A DNA stretch of 64,000 bases. Source: UBA5066 sp046331465. Lineage in GTDB: Bacteria > Acidobacteriota > Thermoanaerobaculia > UBA5066. The first letter of the stretch is position 1. Each line of letters starts with the position of its first letter. Positions 31,933-39,804 of the stretch are shown here, piece after piece. The translations under genes and the position numbers were made by a program. The notes below the pieces were generated by a model. The model made no database searches. It worked only from the letters and a program-made list of their open reading frames with translations, and was not told the origin of the DNA. Location: NCBI GenBank assembly GCA_046331465.1, contig JAXLQV010000003.1, positions 1,364,001 to 1,428,000 on the forward strand. Direction: 5' to 3'.

Positions 31933-32736
31933 TCAGGGCGAGGGGAGCTTCGCCGGGTCGCCGAGGAGGAGGGACGGGTCGACGCGGGCCCCGCGCCACT
32001 TGAGGCCGAAGTGGAGGTGCGGGCCGCTGACGCGGCCGGTCGCGCCGGAGAGGCCGAGGACGTCTCCCCGCGCGACCCGCTGGCCCGCCTTCACCCCGAT
32101 CTTCGAGAGGTGCATGTACATCGACACGAGCCCTCCGCCGTGGTCGACGAAGACGCTCCTCCCGGCGAAGAAGTGGTCGCCGACGAGGACGACGAGCCCC
32201 TTCTCGGTCGCGAGGACGGGAGTTCCCGTCGCGGCCCTGTAGTCGGCGCCGCCGTGGGGGGAACGGGGCTCGCCGTTGAAGACGCGCCGCATCCCGAAGT
32301 TGCGGGGGGCGGGCGCCTTCGCGAGCGGCGGGGCGAACGGGAGCGAGAAGACCGGCTCCGTCCGGAGGGAGAAGACGGGCGCGATCTCCTTCCGCTCGCG
32401 CTCGACGCGGCGCAGGTCCTTCTCGGAGAGCTTCACCTTCCGCGGGTCGACCGTGACCTTCTCCTCCGCGTAGGGCGGGGGGAGGACGCGGAGCGTTGCC
32501 GACTCGCGAACGCCCTGACGCTCGCGGTGGATCGCGAGCGTCCCGGCCTCGGTGCCCAGGTCGACCGGGTAGTAGCAGGCGCCGCCGAGCGGCTTCCACG
32601 TCTCGCGGGCGTCGCCGCAGAGCGTGATGCCGTCTCCCGGCCACCGGACGAGCCCTCCCGGCACGACGTCGACGACCCGTTCGGCGCCGAGCGCCGGGGC
32701 CGCGAGGGCAAGGGCGAGGAGGAGGGCGCGCTTCAC
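31933..32736 (-). CDS. Exported M23 (LytM-type) peptidase
   Basis: A 267-residue protein with a Sec signal (1-17, ending 'APALGAE'), an N-terminal beta-rich region, and a C-terminal M23 domain (about 150-260). Zinc ligands are in 'HGGADYRA' (His and Asp) and 'GPHLHFGLKW' (His), and 'MYMHLSK' carries the conserved His. It is predicted to cut murein peptide crosslinks or to activate an amidase; the LytM core is complete, so hydrolytic activity is likely. GTG at 32736 overlaps the stop of the radical SAM gene as GTGA, so translation is coupled. Confidence 0.92.
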   Translation of the reverse strand: MKRALLLALALAAPALGAERVVDVVPGGLVRWPGDGITLCGDARETWKPLGGACYYPVDLGTEAGTLAIHRERQGVRESATLRVLPPPYAEEKVTVDPRKVKLSEKDLRRVERERKEIAPVFSLRTEPVFSLPFAPPLAKAPAPRNFGMRRVFNGEPRSPHGGADYRAATGTPVLATEKGLVVLVGDHFFAGRSVFVDHGGGLVSMYMHLSKIGVKAGQRVARGDVLGLSGATGRVSGPHLHFGLKWRGARVDPSLLLGDPAKLPSP

Positions 32737-34361
32737 GACTTGGAGATGAACCCCCACGGCGAGGCCTGGCGGGCCGCGACGTCGAAGACGCCTCGCGCCG
32801 CGGCCGGGACGCGCGTCTCCGGGCGGGCGACGGCGAGAAGCGTCGCGCGGTGCTCCTTGACGAGCCGTCGGACGGGCGAACCCGCGGCCGCCTGAGCGAG
32901 GATCGGCCCCGACTCCAGCCCCATCTTGGCGAGGTAGGCCTCCCAGATCGCCTCGGTCACTGGCATCCCGCGGAACGTGACGTTCGGCATCCCCTTGAAC
33001 GCCCCCTCGAGCTTCCTCATCTTCCGTGCGAGCTCGTCGGGGTCGTCGAGGACCTCGGTCTCGAACGGCGTGTGCGGCTTCGGGATGAAGGCGTTCACGC
33101 TCGGGACGAGCGTCGCGAGCCGGCCGAGCTTCCGTCCCTCCTCGAGCATGACGAGCCGGAGGTCGTCGACCATCCTCACGAGGTCGTCGACGTCCTCCTC
33201 GGTCTCCCCCGGGAGGCCGACCTGGAGGTAGAGCTTCAGGTTCGTGAAGCCGGCCCGCGCGACGAGCCGCACCTTCTCGCGGAGCATCGCGTCGGAGACC
33301 TTCTTGTTGATCGCCCGCCGGAGCCGCTCGTTGCCGGCCTCGGGGGCGATCGAGAGCGACTTCTCCCCCTGCCGGGCGAGGACGGCGAGGAGCTCCTCGG
33401 AGATCGCGTCGATCTTGATCGACGAGAGGGCGATGTGGAACCCGAGCGAGGAGAGGCCGTCGAGGATCGGGAGGATCTCGGGATGGTCCGCGACCGCCGT
33501 CGCGATGAGGCCGACGCGCGAGGTGAGGGGGCGGCAGCGCTCCGCGACGGCGAGGATCGACGAGGCGGGGACGCGCACCTGCGGTGCCATGGCGTAGGCC
33601 GCCCAGCAGAAGCGGCACATCTCCGAGCAGCCGCGCGCGATCTCGATGAGGAGCTTGTCGGAGAGCTCGGTGTGCGGCGTCAGGATCGTCGTGTGCGGGG
33701 GCTCCCGCGTCGCCCCCTCGGCCGCGCGGAGCTGGTCGACGACGACCTTCCCCTCGTCGGCCCCCTCCGCCTGCTCGCCGTGGACCGCAGGGACGTAGAG
33801 CCCCTTCAGCGCCGCGAGCCGCTCGAGCGCCGCCGCGCGCGGGAGCTCGGCGCGGAGGACGTCGGCGATCCCCGGCACGAGCTTCTCCCCGTCCCCCATC
33901 GCGAAGGCGTCGACGTACGGCGTCAGCGGGAGGGGGTTGATCCGGGCGCAGTCGCCCCCGACGAGGACGATCGGGTCGCCCTCGCCCCGCTCGCGTCGGT
34001 CGAGCGGGATGCGCGCCGCCGGGAGGATCCGGAGGAAGTGGACGTAGTCCATCTCCCACGAGATCGAGAAGGCGACGAGCGGGAAGGCCCCGAGCGGCGT
34101 CTCGCTCTCGAGCGTCCGCGGCCCGCGGCCCGCCAGGTCGGCCTCGTCGAAGAAGAAGCGCTCGCAGGAGACGTCGTCCTCGCGGTTCAGGAGGCGGAAG
34201 ACCCACTGGAAGCCGAGGTTCGACATCCCGATCTCGTAGGAGTTCGGGAAGCCGAGGGCGACCCGTTGCCGGCCGGCGCGGCCGAAGCTCTCCGTCGCCC
34301 TCTCGGCGGCGAGGAGCTTCTGGCGCCTTTCGGCGGGGCGGGCGGGACGGCGGGGGTTCAT
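32733..34361 (-). CDS. Radical SAM protein, TIGR03960 type
   Basis: A 542-residue radical SAM enzyme. The N-terminal region (1-220) resembles a B12-binding-like domain ('ALGFPNSYEIGMSNLGFQWV'). The radical SAM core has the iron-sulfur motif C-x3-C-x2-C in 'RGCSEMCRFCWA', followed by 'LKLYLQVGLPGETEEDV'. This matches the uncharacterised family in which many members are followed by a DUF2344 domain; that domain is absent here. It is first in a coupled pair with the M23 peptidase. The reaction is unknown, and I see no clear substrate peptide nearby. Confidence 0.88.
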   Translation of the reverse strand: MNPRRPARPAERRQKLLAAERATESFGRAGRQRVALGFPNSYEIGMSNLGFQWVFRLLNREDDVSCERFFFDEADLAGRGPRTLESETPLGAFPLVAFSISWEMDYVHFLRILPAARIPLDRRERGEGDPIVLVGGDCARINPLPLTPYVDAFAMGDGEKLVPGIADVLRAELPRAAALERLAALKGLYVPAVHGEQAEGADEGKVVVDQLRAAEGATREPPHTTILTPHTELSDKLLIEIARGCSEMCRFCWAAYAMAPQVRVPASSILAVAERCRPLTSRVGLIATAVADHPEILPILDGLSSLGFHIALSSIKIDAISEELLAVLARQGEKSLSIAPEAGNERLRRAINKKVSDAMLREKVRLVARAGFTNLKLYLQVGLPGETEEDVDDLVRMVDDLRLVMLEEGRKLGRLATLVPSVNAFIPKPHTPFETEVLDDPDELARKMRKLEGAFKGMPNVTFRGMPVTEAIWEAYLAKMGLESGPILAQAAAGSPVRRLVKEHRATLLAVARPETRVPAAARGVFDVAARQASPWGFISKS

Positions 34362-34540
34362 CGCGGCGGGGTCCTGCGAGGACGTCTCATGCTACCCCGC
34401 CCGGCGCCGCGGCGCCGGGCGACCCGGAACGCGGCTTTCCCGTGCGACCGGGCCGTCGGGAGCCGGGCCTTCCGGTACGATTCCACGGCGCGGAAACCTT
34501 CTTCGCGCGTTTGACGTTTCGGTGGGGTGAGAGGCACACG

Positions 34541-34981
34541 ATGTATTACGTCATCGGCGGCGATGGACAGCAGTACGGACCGATCGACGAGGCGACGCTG
34601 CGCGGGTGGCTCGGCGAGGGCCGGATCGCCGCGGCGAGCCTCTCCTTCAAGACGGGCGAGGCCCAGTGGATCCCCCTGCGCGACCGCCCCGAGCTCGCGG
34701 ACGTCCTCGCGCTGCCGCCCGCGGCGCGCCCGCCGGCGGGTCCCCCGGCGGGGCCGGTGCCGGTGACGCCCGACACGCCGAAGGACTGGCTCGTCGCCCT
34801 CCTTCTCTCGATCTTCCTCGGGACGTTCGGCGTCGACCGCTTCTACCTCGGCCACATCGGGCTCGGCATCGGCAAGCTCCTCACGTTCGGCGGCTGCGGC
34901 ATCTGGTGGCTCATCGACGTCATCCTGATCGCCGTCGGCAACGTCACCGACGCGAAGGGGCGCCCGCTCGTCAAGAACTGA
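34541..34981 (+). CDS. GYF_2-TM2 domain membrane protein
   Basis: A 146-residue protein. Residues 1-55 are a GYF_2 domain ('YYVIGGDGQQYGPIDEATLR', then 'EAQWIPLRDRPEL'). A Pro-rich linker follows, then a TM2 domain (about 85-146) with two hydrophobic helices joined by 'GVDRFYLGHIGLGIGKLL'. The family is widespread and of unknown function. It is the second GYF_2 protein in the window after the SPFH protein. ATG at 34541 is preceded by a GGTGGGGTGAGAGG ribosome region; TACGAT about 60 nt upstream may be the promoter. Confidence 0.88.
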   Translation: MYYVIGGDGQQYGPIDEATLRGWLGEGRIAAASLSFKTGEAQWIPLRDRPELADVLALPPAARPPAGPPAGPVPVTPDTPKDWLVALLLSIFLGTFGVDRFYLGHIGLGIGKLLTFGGCGIWWLIDVILIAVGNVTDAKGRPLVKN

Positions 34982-35003
34982 CGGGCGGCCGGCGGGGCGG
35001 CTC

Positions 35004-36035
35004 CTACCCGGCGGGCGGGGCGGCGATCCGCCCCGCGACGAACTCCACCGCGCGCTCCTCCGCCCAGTAGCGGACCCGGAACGGGCTCCTCCCGGCGATG
35101 AAGCCGGTGTGCCCGCCGTGCCGCGTCGCCACGAGGCGGACCGCGCCGGAGGCGTTCGCGGCGACGCGGTCGAGGACCGACGCGGGGAGGAACGGGTCGT
35201 CCTCGGCCGAGAGGCAGAGCGTCGGCGTCGCGATCCGGGCGACCCAGTTCACCGAGCTCGAGGAGTCGTAGTAGTGCTTCGCGCCGCGGAAGCCGTGGAG
35301 CGGCCCGGTGACGGCGTCGTCGAACTCGAAGAAGGTCCGCGCGGTCCGCAGCCGCGTCAGGTCGATCCGCGTCGCCGCCTCGGGGTGCCGCGCCAGGAGC
35401 TGGCGCGCCTTCTTCCGGAGCCCCCGGAGGAACGTCGCGGTGTAGACCGGCCCGAGCCCCTTCTCGAGGTTCCTCGCCCCCGCCTCGAGGTCGAACGGCA
35501 CCGAGATCGTCGCGGCCGCGGCGAGGAGCCGTTGCCCGGGGTTCTCGCCGAGCCACTTCAGGAGGACGTTCCCGCCGAGCGAGATGCCGATCGCCGCGTG
35601 GAGGACGCCCGGCTCCGTCCCCGCGACCGTCCTGGCGACGTGGTCGAAGTCGCCCGTCTCGCCGGAGTGGTAGAGCCGCGCGCCGCGGTTCGGGATGTTC
35701 CGGTTGAGGGCCGGGAGCGCTCGGGCGCAGGAGCGGAAGTTGAGGGCGACGGCCCGGAGGCCGCGCTCCCGGAGGAGGGCGAGGAGGCCCTGCATGTAGA
35801 CCGAGTGGGCGCTCCCCTCGAGGCCGTGGAGGAGGAAGACGCGCGGCGCGCCCGCGGGCCCGTCGAGGTGGTCGAGGACGAGCTCGTCGCCGTCGGGCGT
35901 CGGGAGGACCTCCCTCCGGAGCGGGACGAGGAGGCGCGGGCGGGTGAGGCGCCCCCAGAACGTCTGGACGTGCCGGTGCCCGAGGGCGGGGGCGGGCTCG
36001 AACGAAGGGATCGTCTCGTCGGGAGGGGTCGACAC
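35004..36035 (-). CDS. YheT-type alpha/beta hydrolase
   Basis: A 343-residue alpha/beta hydrolase of the YheT/AB-hydrolase-4 family. The N-terminus carries the family mark 'GHRHVQTFWGRLTRPR', then 'FLLHGLEGSAHSVYM'. The nucleophile elbow is 'GISLGGNVLLKWLGE', the acid lies near 'SAEDDPFLP' and the catalytic His in 'RHGGHTGFI'. Relatives are carboxylesterases of unknown natural substrate. GTG at 36035 has a GAGG ribosome site, with TAAACT about 20 nt upstream. It is divergent from the aminotransferase gene. Confidence 0.9.
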   Translation of the reverse strand: MSTPPDETIPSFEPAPALGHRHVQTFWGRLTRPRLLVPLRREVLPTPDGDELVLDHLDGPAGAPRVFLLHGLEGSAHSVYMQGLLALLRERGLRAVALNFRSCARALPALNRNIPNRGARLYHSGETGDFDHVARTVAGTEPGVLHAAIGISLGGNVLLKWLGENPGQRLLAAAATISVPFDLEAGARNLEKGLGPVYTATFLRGLRKKARQLLARHPEAATRIDLTRLRTARTFFEFDDAVTGPLHGFRGAKHYYDSSSSVNWVARIATPTLCLSAEDDPFLPASVLDRVAANASGAVRLVATRHGGHTGFIAGRSPFRVRYWAEERAVEFVAGRIAAPPAG

Positions 36036-36092
36036 GGGAACCTCGGCCGGGCCCGAGTTTAGGCGACGCCGGGACGCCGCCGCCGGGGCGGC

Positions 36093-36098
36093 TAACAT
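36093..36098 (+). promoter_or_regulatory. Leaderless-type -10 box (TAACAT) for the aminotransferase gene
   Basis: TAACAT is followed by 9 nt and the ATG at 36108, with no ribosome site. Confidence 0.45.
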
Positions 36099-36107
36099 CC
36101 GGCCTCC

Positions 36108-37259
36108 ATGCCGCGCCCCCCCGAGCTGTCGCCCGCCGCCACGTCGATCAAGGGTTCCGTCTACTCGTCGGTTCTCCATCGCCTCGCCAGCTACCACGGG
36201 GAGGTCTACCCCCTGAACGTCGGCGATACCTGGCTGGAGCCGGCGGACGGCTGCCGGATGGAGGACCTGACGGTCGCGGCCCACCCCGGGATGCACAGGT
36301 ACGCGCCCCCGCAGGGGCTCCCGCCCCTCGTCGACGCCGTCGTCGAGCGGCTCCGCGCACGGACCGGCGTCCCGCTCGAGCGGCCGAACGTCTTCGTCGC
36401 CGGCGGGGCGACGTCGGGGCTCGCGTGCGTCGTCGGCGCGATCGTCGCGCCGGGCGACGAGGTGCTCCTCCTCGCGCCCCACTGGCCGCTCATCGAGGGG
36501 CACGTGAGGATGGCGGGGGGCGTTCCCGTCGACGTGCCGTTCTTCGGCGTGGCGGAGTCGCCGGAGTCTGCGGCCGCCGCCGTCGAGGCGGCGCTCTCGC
36601 CGCGGGCCGTCGCCCTCTACGTCAACACCCCGAGCAACCCGACGGGGCGCGTCGTCCCGCGGGCGTGGCTCGAGGCGCTCGTCGACCTCGCGCGCCGGCG
36701 CGGCCTCTGGCTCGTCTTCGACGAGGTCTACGAGGACTACGTCTGGCGTGGCGAGCACGTCCCGGGGATCGCCCTCGCGCCCGAGCGCTCGTTCGCAGTC
36801 CATTCCTTCTCGAAGGCCTACGGGATGGCCGGGAACCGCGTCGGCTGGGTGGCGGGCCCGGCGCCGGCGGTGGCCGAGGCGCTCAAGCTCTCGACGCACA
36901 CGGTCTACGCGGCCCCGACGGCCGCGCAGCTCGCGGCGCTCCGGATCCTCGAGGGAGCGGGAGACGCCTGGGTCGCGCGGACGCGCGAGCTCTACCGGGG
37001 CCTCGGGGAAGCCGCGGCCGACCGGCTCGGCGTCCCGCGCCCCGACGGCTCGACGTTCCTCTTCCTCGACGTCGCCGCGCGCCTCGACGGCCGGGGCCTG
37101 ACCGGCTTCCTCGAGGACGCCGCGGACCGGGGCCTCCTCCTCGCGCCGGGCCCGAGCTTCGGCCCTTATCCGACCCACGTGCGGGTCTGCTACACGGCCG
37201 CTCCGCCCGACGTCGTCACGCGCGGCGTCGAGGTCCTCGCCGCGCTCCTCGGGCGGTAG
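36108..37259 (+). CDS. PLP-dependent class I/II aminotransferase
   Basis: A 383-residue fold-type I aminotransferase. Conserved sites are 'MHRYAPPQGLPPL' (substrate-binding region), 'NTPSNPTGRVVP' (the Asn of the family), 'LVFDEVYEDY' (Asp that pairs with the PLP nitrogen), and the PLP lysine in 'HSFSKAYGMAGNRVGW'. The C-terminal 'THVRVCYT' holds the Arg for the substrate carboxylate. Amino-donor specificity cannot be read from the sequence; aspartate/aromatic-type relatives are common. A leaderless-type box lies 9 nt upstream. It precedes the REC-kinase gene by 52 bp, which has its own ribosome site and promoter-like box. Confidence 0.93.
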   Translation: MPRPPELSPAATSIKGSVYSSVLHRLASYHGEVYPLNVGDTWLEPADGCRMEDLTVAAHPGMHRYAPPQGLPPLVDAVVERLRARTGVPLERPNVFVAGGATSGLACVVGAIVAPGDEVLLLAPHWPLIEGHVRMAGGVPVDVPFFGVAESPESAAAAVEAALSPRAVALYVNTPSNPTGRVVPRAWLEALVDLARRRGLWLVFDEVYEDYVWRGEHVPGIALAPERSFAVHSFSKAYGMAGNRVGWVAGPAPAVAEALKLSTHTVYAAPTAAQLAALRILEGAGDAWVARTRELYRGLGEAAADRLGVPRPDGSTFLFLDVAARLDGRGLTGFLEDAADRGLLLAPGPSFGPYPTHVRVCYTAAPPDVVTRGVEVLAALLGR

Positions 37260-37311
37260 CCGCGCCCGCCCGGTGCTATCGTCCCCGGGCCGATCGGAGG
37301 GAGAGGGGACG

Positions 37312-39237
37312 ATGCCTTTCGGGCCGGGCCGCGACGAGAACGCGACGGCGGCGCACGGCGCGGCCGTCCTCGTCGTGGACGACAACGAGGCGAACCGCGA
37401 CCTGCTGTCGCGGCGGCTCGTGTCGGCGGGCTACGCGGTCGCGGTGGCGTCGTCGGGGCCCGAGGCGCTCGCGGCGCTCTCCGAGGGGCGTTTCGACGCC
37501 GTCCTCCTCGACGTGATGATGCCGGAGATGGACGGCCTCGAGGTCCTCCGGCGCATCCGCGCGCGCTTCGGCGTGAGCGAGCTCCCGGTCGTCATGGCGA
37601 GCGCGCTCGGCGAGAGCCGCGACCTCGTCGAGGCGCTCCGGCTCGGCGCGAACGACTACGTCACCAAGCCGCTCGACATGCCGATCGTCCTCGCGCGCCT
37701 CGGCACGCAGCTCGCGCTCCGCCGGGCGGGCCAGGACGTCGCCCGGCTCGCGGCGCAGCTCCGGGCCGCCCAGGAGCGGATCTCGACGCTCCTCTCGACG
37801 GGTGGGGAGGCGTTCCTCGACTTCGGCCGCTGGGCCCGCTCGATGGCCGAGGGGGTCGGAGGCACGCTCGGCGCCCGCGAGCTCTCGGTCTGGCTCCTCC
37901 AGGAGGAGGCCTTCGTCTCCGTCGCCGGCGCCTCCGCCGCGCCTCCGGCGCCCGCGGCGGTCGCGCTCCTCCCCGCCGGGGGACCGCTCGCGATCTCCGG
38001 CGAGCGCGCCGTCGCGCCGGTCCGCGGCCCGAGGGGCGACCTCCTCGGCGCGCTCGTGGCCGACGGGAAGCGGGAGTGGGACGACGTCGAGCGGGGGCTC
38101 CTCCTCGGCTTCGCGCACCAGCTCGGCGGGGCCCTCGAGCTGCAGCGGATGAAGGAGCAGCTCGCGGCGGCCCGGCAGAAGTCGTCCCGCTTCCCCGGGA
38201 CGACGCAGGCCCTCGAGATCCTCTACGTCTGCCCGTCGTGCGGCCGCTGCTACGGCCCCCACGAGAAGGCGTGCGCCGTCGATGGGACGCCCCTCTCCGA
38301 GCCGCGCAGCCTCCCGCACCGCGTCCTCGACCGGTACGAGCTGACCCGCGTCGTCGGGGAGGGGGGGATGGGGACGGTCTTCGAGGCGTACGACGAGAAG
38401 CTCGACCGGATCGTCGCGGTCAAGGTCGTCAAGCCGGAGCATTTCCAGAACGCGACGGTGAGGCGGCGGTTCGTGCGGGAGGCCCACGCGATCGCCGCGA
38501 TCCGGCACCCGAACGTCGTCGACCTCTTCGACTCGGGGGACCTCGGCGACGGCTCGATGTTCCTCGTCATGGAACGGCTCGAAGGGCGCGACCTCTCCGA
38601 CCTCCACCGCCTCTCCGGCTGCGGCACGCCCGCGCAGGTCGCGTCCCTCCTCCGGCAGGGGGCGGCGGCCCTCGGCGCCGCCCACCGGCAGGGGATCGTC
38701 CACCGCGACATCAAGCCCGAGAACGTCTTCCTCTGCCCGGACGGGAGCGGATTCCGCGTGAGGCTCCTCGACTTCGGCCTCGCCAAGCGGGTCGACGGCG
38801 ACCGGAAGCTGACGCAGAGCGGCCTCATCGTCGGGACCCCGGCCTGGATGCCGCCGGAACAGATCTCCGGCCGCGAGGTGGACGAGAGGACGGACGTCTA
38901 CTCGTTCGCGGCGGTCTGCTACCTCGCGCTCGTCGGCCGCGGGGTCACGACGGAGTCGGACCTCGACCGGGTCTTCGTCGACGTCGTGAGGAACCCGCCC
39001 CCCCTCGTCTCGACGCTCCTCCCGGGGACGCCGTCCGCGGTGGACGAGTCCTTCCGGGCCGCCCTCGCGAAGGACCCCGCCGCCCGCCCGCGCGACGTGG
39101 AGGCGTGGGCAGGCGAGCTCGCGGAGCGCCTCGAAGGCCTCCCGGCCCGCGGGGCGGGGTGGGTCTTCGCGGAGGCGGGGGCCGGGTTCCGGGGTTCGAC
39201 GGCGACGACGGTCATCACCGCCCGTCCCCCCGGCTGA
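37312..39237 (+). CDS. Hybrid response regulator-Ser/Thr protein kinase (REC, GAF-like, zinc ribbon, kinase)
   Basis: A 641-residue protein with four parts. A receiver domain (about 18-135) has acidic pocket 'VVDDNEANRD', phosphorylation Asp in 'LLDVMMPEMDG' and Lys in 'VTKPLD'. A GAF-like segment with flanking helices spans about 140-300. A short zinc ribbon ('CPSCGRCYGPHEKAC') lies near 310-330. A Hanks-type kinase domain (about 345-600) has 'VGEGGMGTVFEAYD', 'VAVKVVK', 'HRDIKPENV', 'LLDFGLAKR' and 'GTPAWMPPEQ'. This directly wires two-component input to Ser/Thr phosphorylation. The start at 37312 follows GGAGGGAGAGGGG. A STAS protein is encoded 195 bp downstream, a possible target. Confidence 0.93.
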   Translation: MPFGPGRDENATAAHGAAVLVVDDNEANRDLLSRRLVSAGYAVAVASSGPEALAALSEGRFDAVLLDVMMPEMDGLEVLRRIRARFGVSELPVVMASALGESRDLVEALRLGANDYVTKPLDMPIVLARLGTQLALRRAGQDVARLAAQLRAAQERISTLLSTGGEAFLDFGRWARSMAEGVGGTLGARELSVWLLQEEAFVSVAGASAAPPAPAAVALLPAGGPLAISGERAVAPVRGPRGDLLGALVADGKREWDDVERGLLLGFAHQLGGALELQRMKEQLAAARQKSSRFPGTTQALEILYVCPSCGRCYGPHEKACAVDGTPLSEPRSLPHRVLDRYELTRVVGEGGMGTVFEAYDEKLDRIVAVKVVKPEHFQNATVRRRFVREAHAIAAIRHPNVVDLFDSGDLGDGSMFLVMERLEGRDLSDLHRLSGCGTPAQVASLLRQGAAALGAAHRQGIVHRDIKPENVFLCPDGSGFRVRLLDFGLAKRVDGDRKLTQSGLIVGTPAWMPPEQISGREVDERTDVYSFAAVCYLALVGRGVTTESDLDRVFVDVVRNPPPLVSTLLPGTPSAVDESFRAALAKDPAARPRDVEAWAGELAERLEGLPARGAGWVFAEAGAGFRGSTATTVITARPPG

Positions 39238-39292
39238 CCCCACCCCTGCTAGCCTCGCCGGGGGGCGCGCTCTCCGGGGGGCGCTGTTCGCG

Positions 39293-39381
39293 GCCCCCCG
39301 GACCCCCCAGACCCCGTGAATCGGCGATCGCCCTCGACGTCTGGCCGGGACACGCGAGACGCAGCCCCCCGGACCCCCCAG
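39293..39381. repeat. Pair of identical 18-bp direct repeats in the intergenic region
   Basis: An identical 18-mer beginning GCCCCCCGGACC occurs at 39293-39310 and 39364-39381, 71 bp apart start to start. The surrounding 195 bp between the kinase and STAS genes have no open gene. A shared CTGCTAG motif also occurs near 39247 and 39414, so the spacer may be an internal partial duplication. Confidence 0.6.
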
Positions 39382-39417
39382 GCCTGGAAAGGGGCCGCAC
39401 CGTACCCACAGGGCTGC

Positions 39418-39423
39418 TAGGAT
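39418..39423 (+). promoter_or_regulatory. Leaderless-type -10 box (TAGGAT) for the STAS gene
   Basis: TAGGAT is followed by 9 nt and the ATG at 39433, with no ribosome site. Confidence 0.45.
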
Positions 39424-39432
39424 GGTTCCACC

Positions 39433-39789
39433 ATGCACGTCGAGGTCCGAAAGAAGGGCGACGTCGTCGTCGCCGACCTGAGCGGAAGGCTCGTGGGCGG
39501 GATCGGGGACGAGATCCTCCGGGAGGTCATCAACGAGCTCCTGGCCGAGGGGTGGAAGAAGATCCTCCTGAACCTCTCGGGGGTCCAGGTCGTCGACAGC
39601 GCCGGGATCGGCGAGCTCGTCGCGAGCCACAAGCTCTGCCACAAGTTCGGCGCCCAGCTCCGGCTCCTGAGGCTCCCGAAGCGGGTGAAGGAGACGCTCC
39701 ACCTGGCGGCGCTCCTCCCCGTCTTCCACGTCTTCGAGGACGAGTCGGACGCCCTGCACGACCTGTCCGTCCCGCCCGCCCAGGCCTGA
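39433..39789 (+). CDS. STAS-domain anti-sigma factor antagonist
   Basis: A 118-residue single STAS domain. The conserved phosphorylation-site loop 'VVDSAGIGELVASH' contains the Ser that partner-switching kinases phosphorylate and RsbU/SpoIIE phosphatases dephosphorylate. The helix-strand order is typical of SpoIIAA/RsbV. No RsbW-type anti-sigma kinase lies beside it; the upstream REC-Ser/Thr kinase and the RsbU-type phosphatase at 27721 are candidate partners by function only. ATG at 39433 has TAGGAT 9 nt upstream. Confidence 0.92.
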   Translation: MHVEVRKKGDVVVADLSGRLVGGIGDEILREVINELLAEGWKKILLNLSGVQVVDSAGIGELVASHKLCHKFGAQLRLLRLPKRVKETLHLAALLPVFHVFEDESDALHDLSVPPAQA

Positions 39790-39804
39790 CAGGGCTCCCC
39801 GCCC

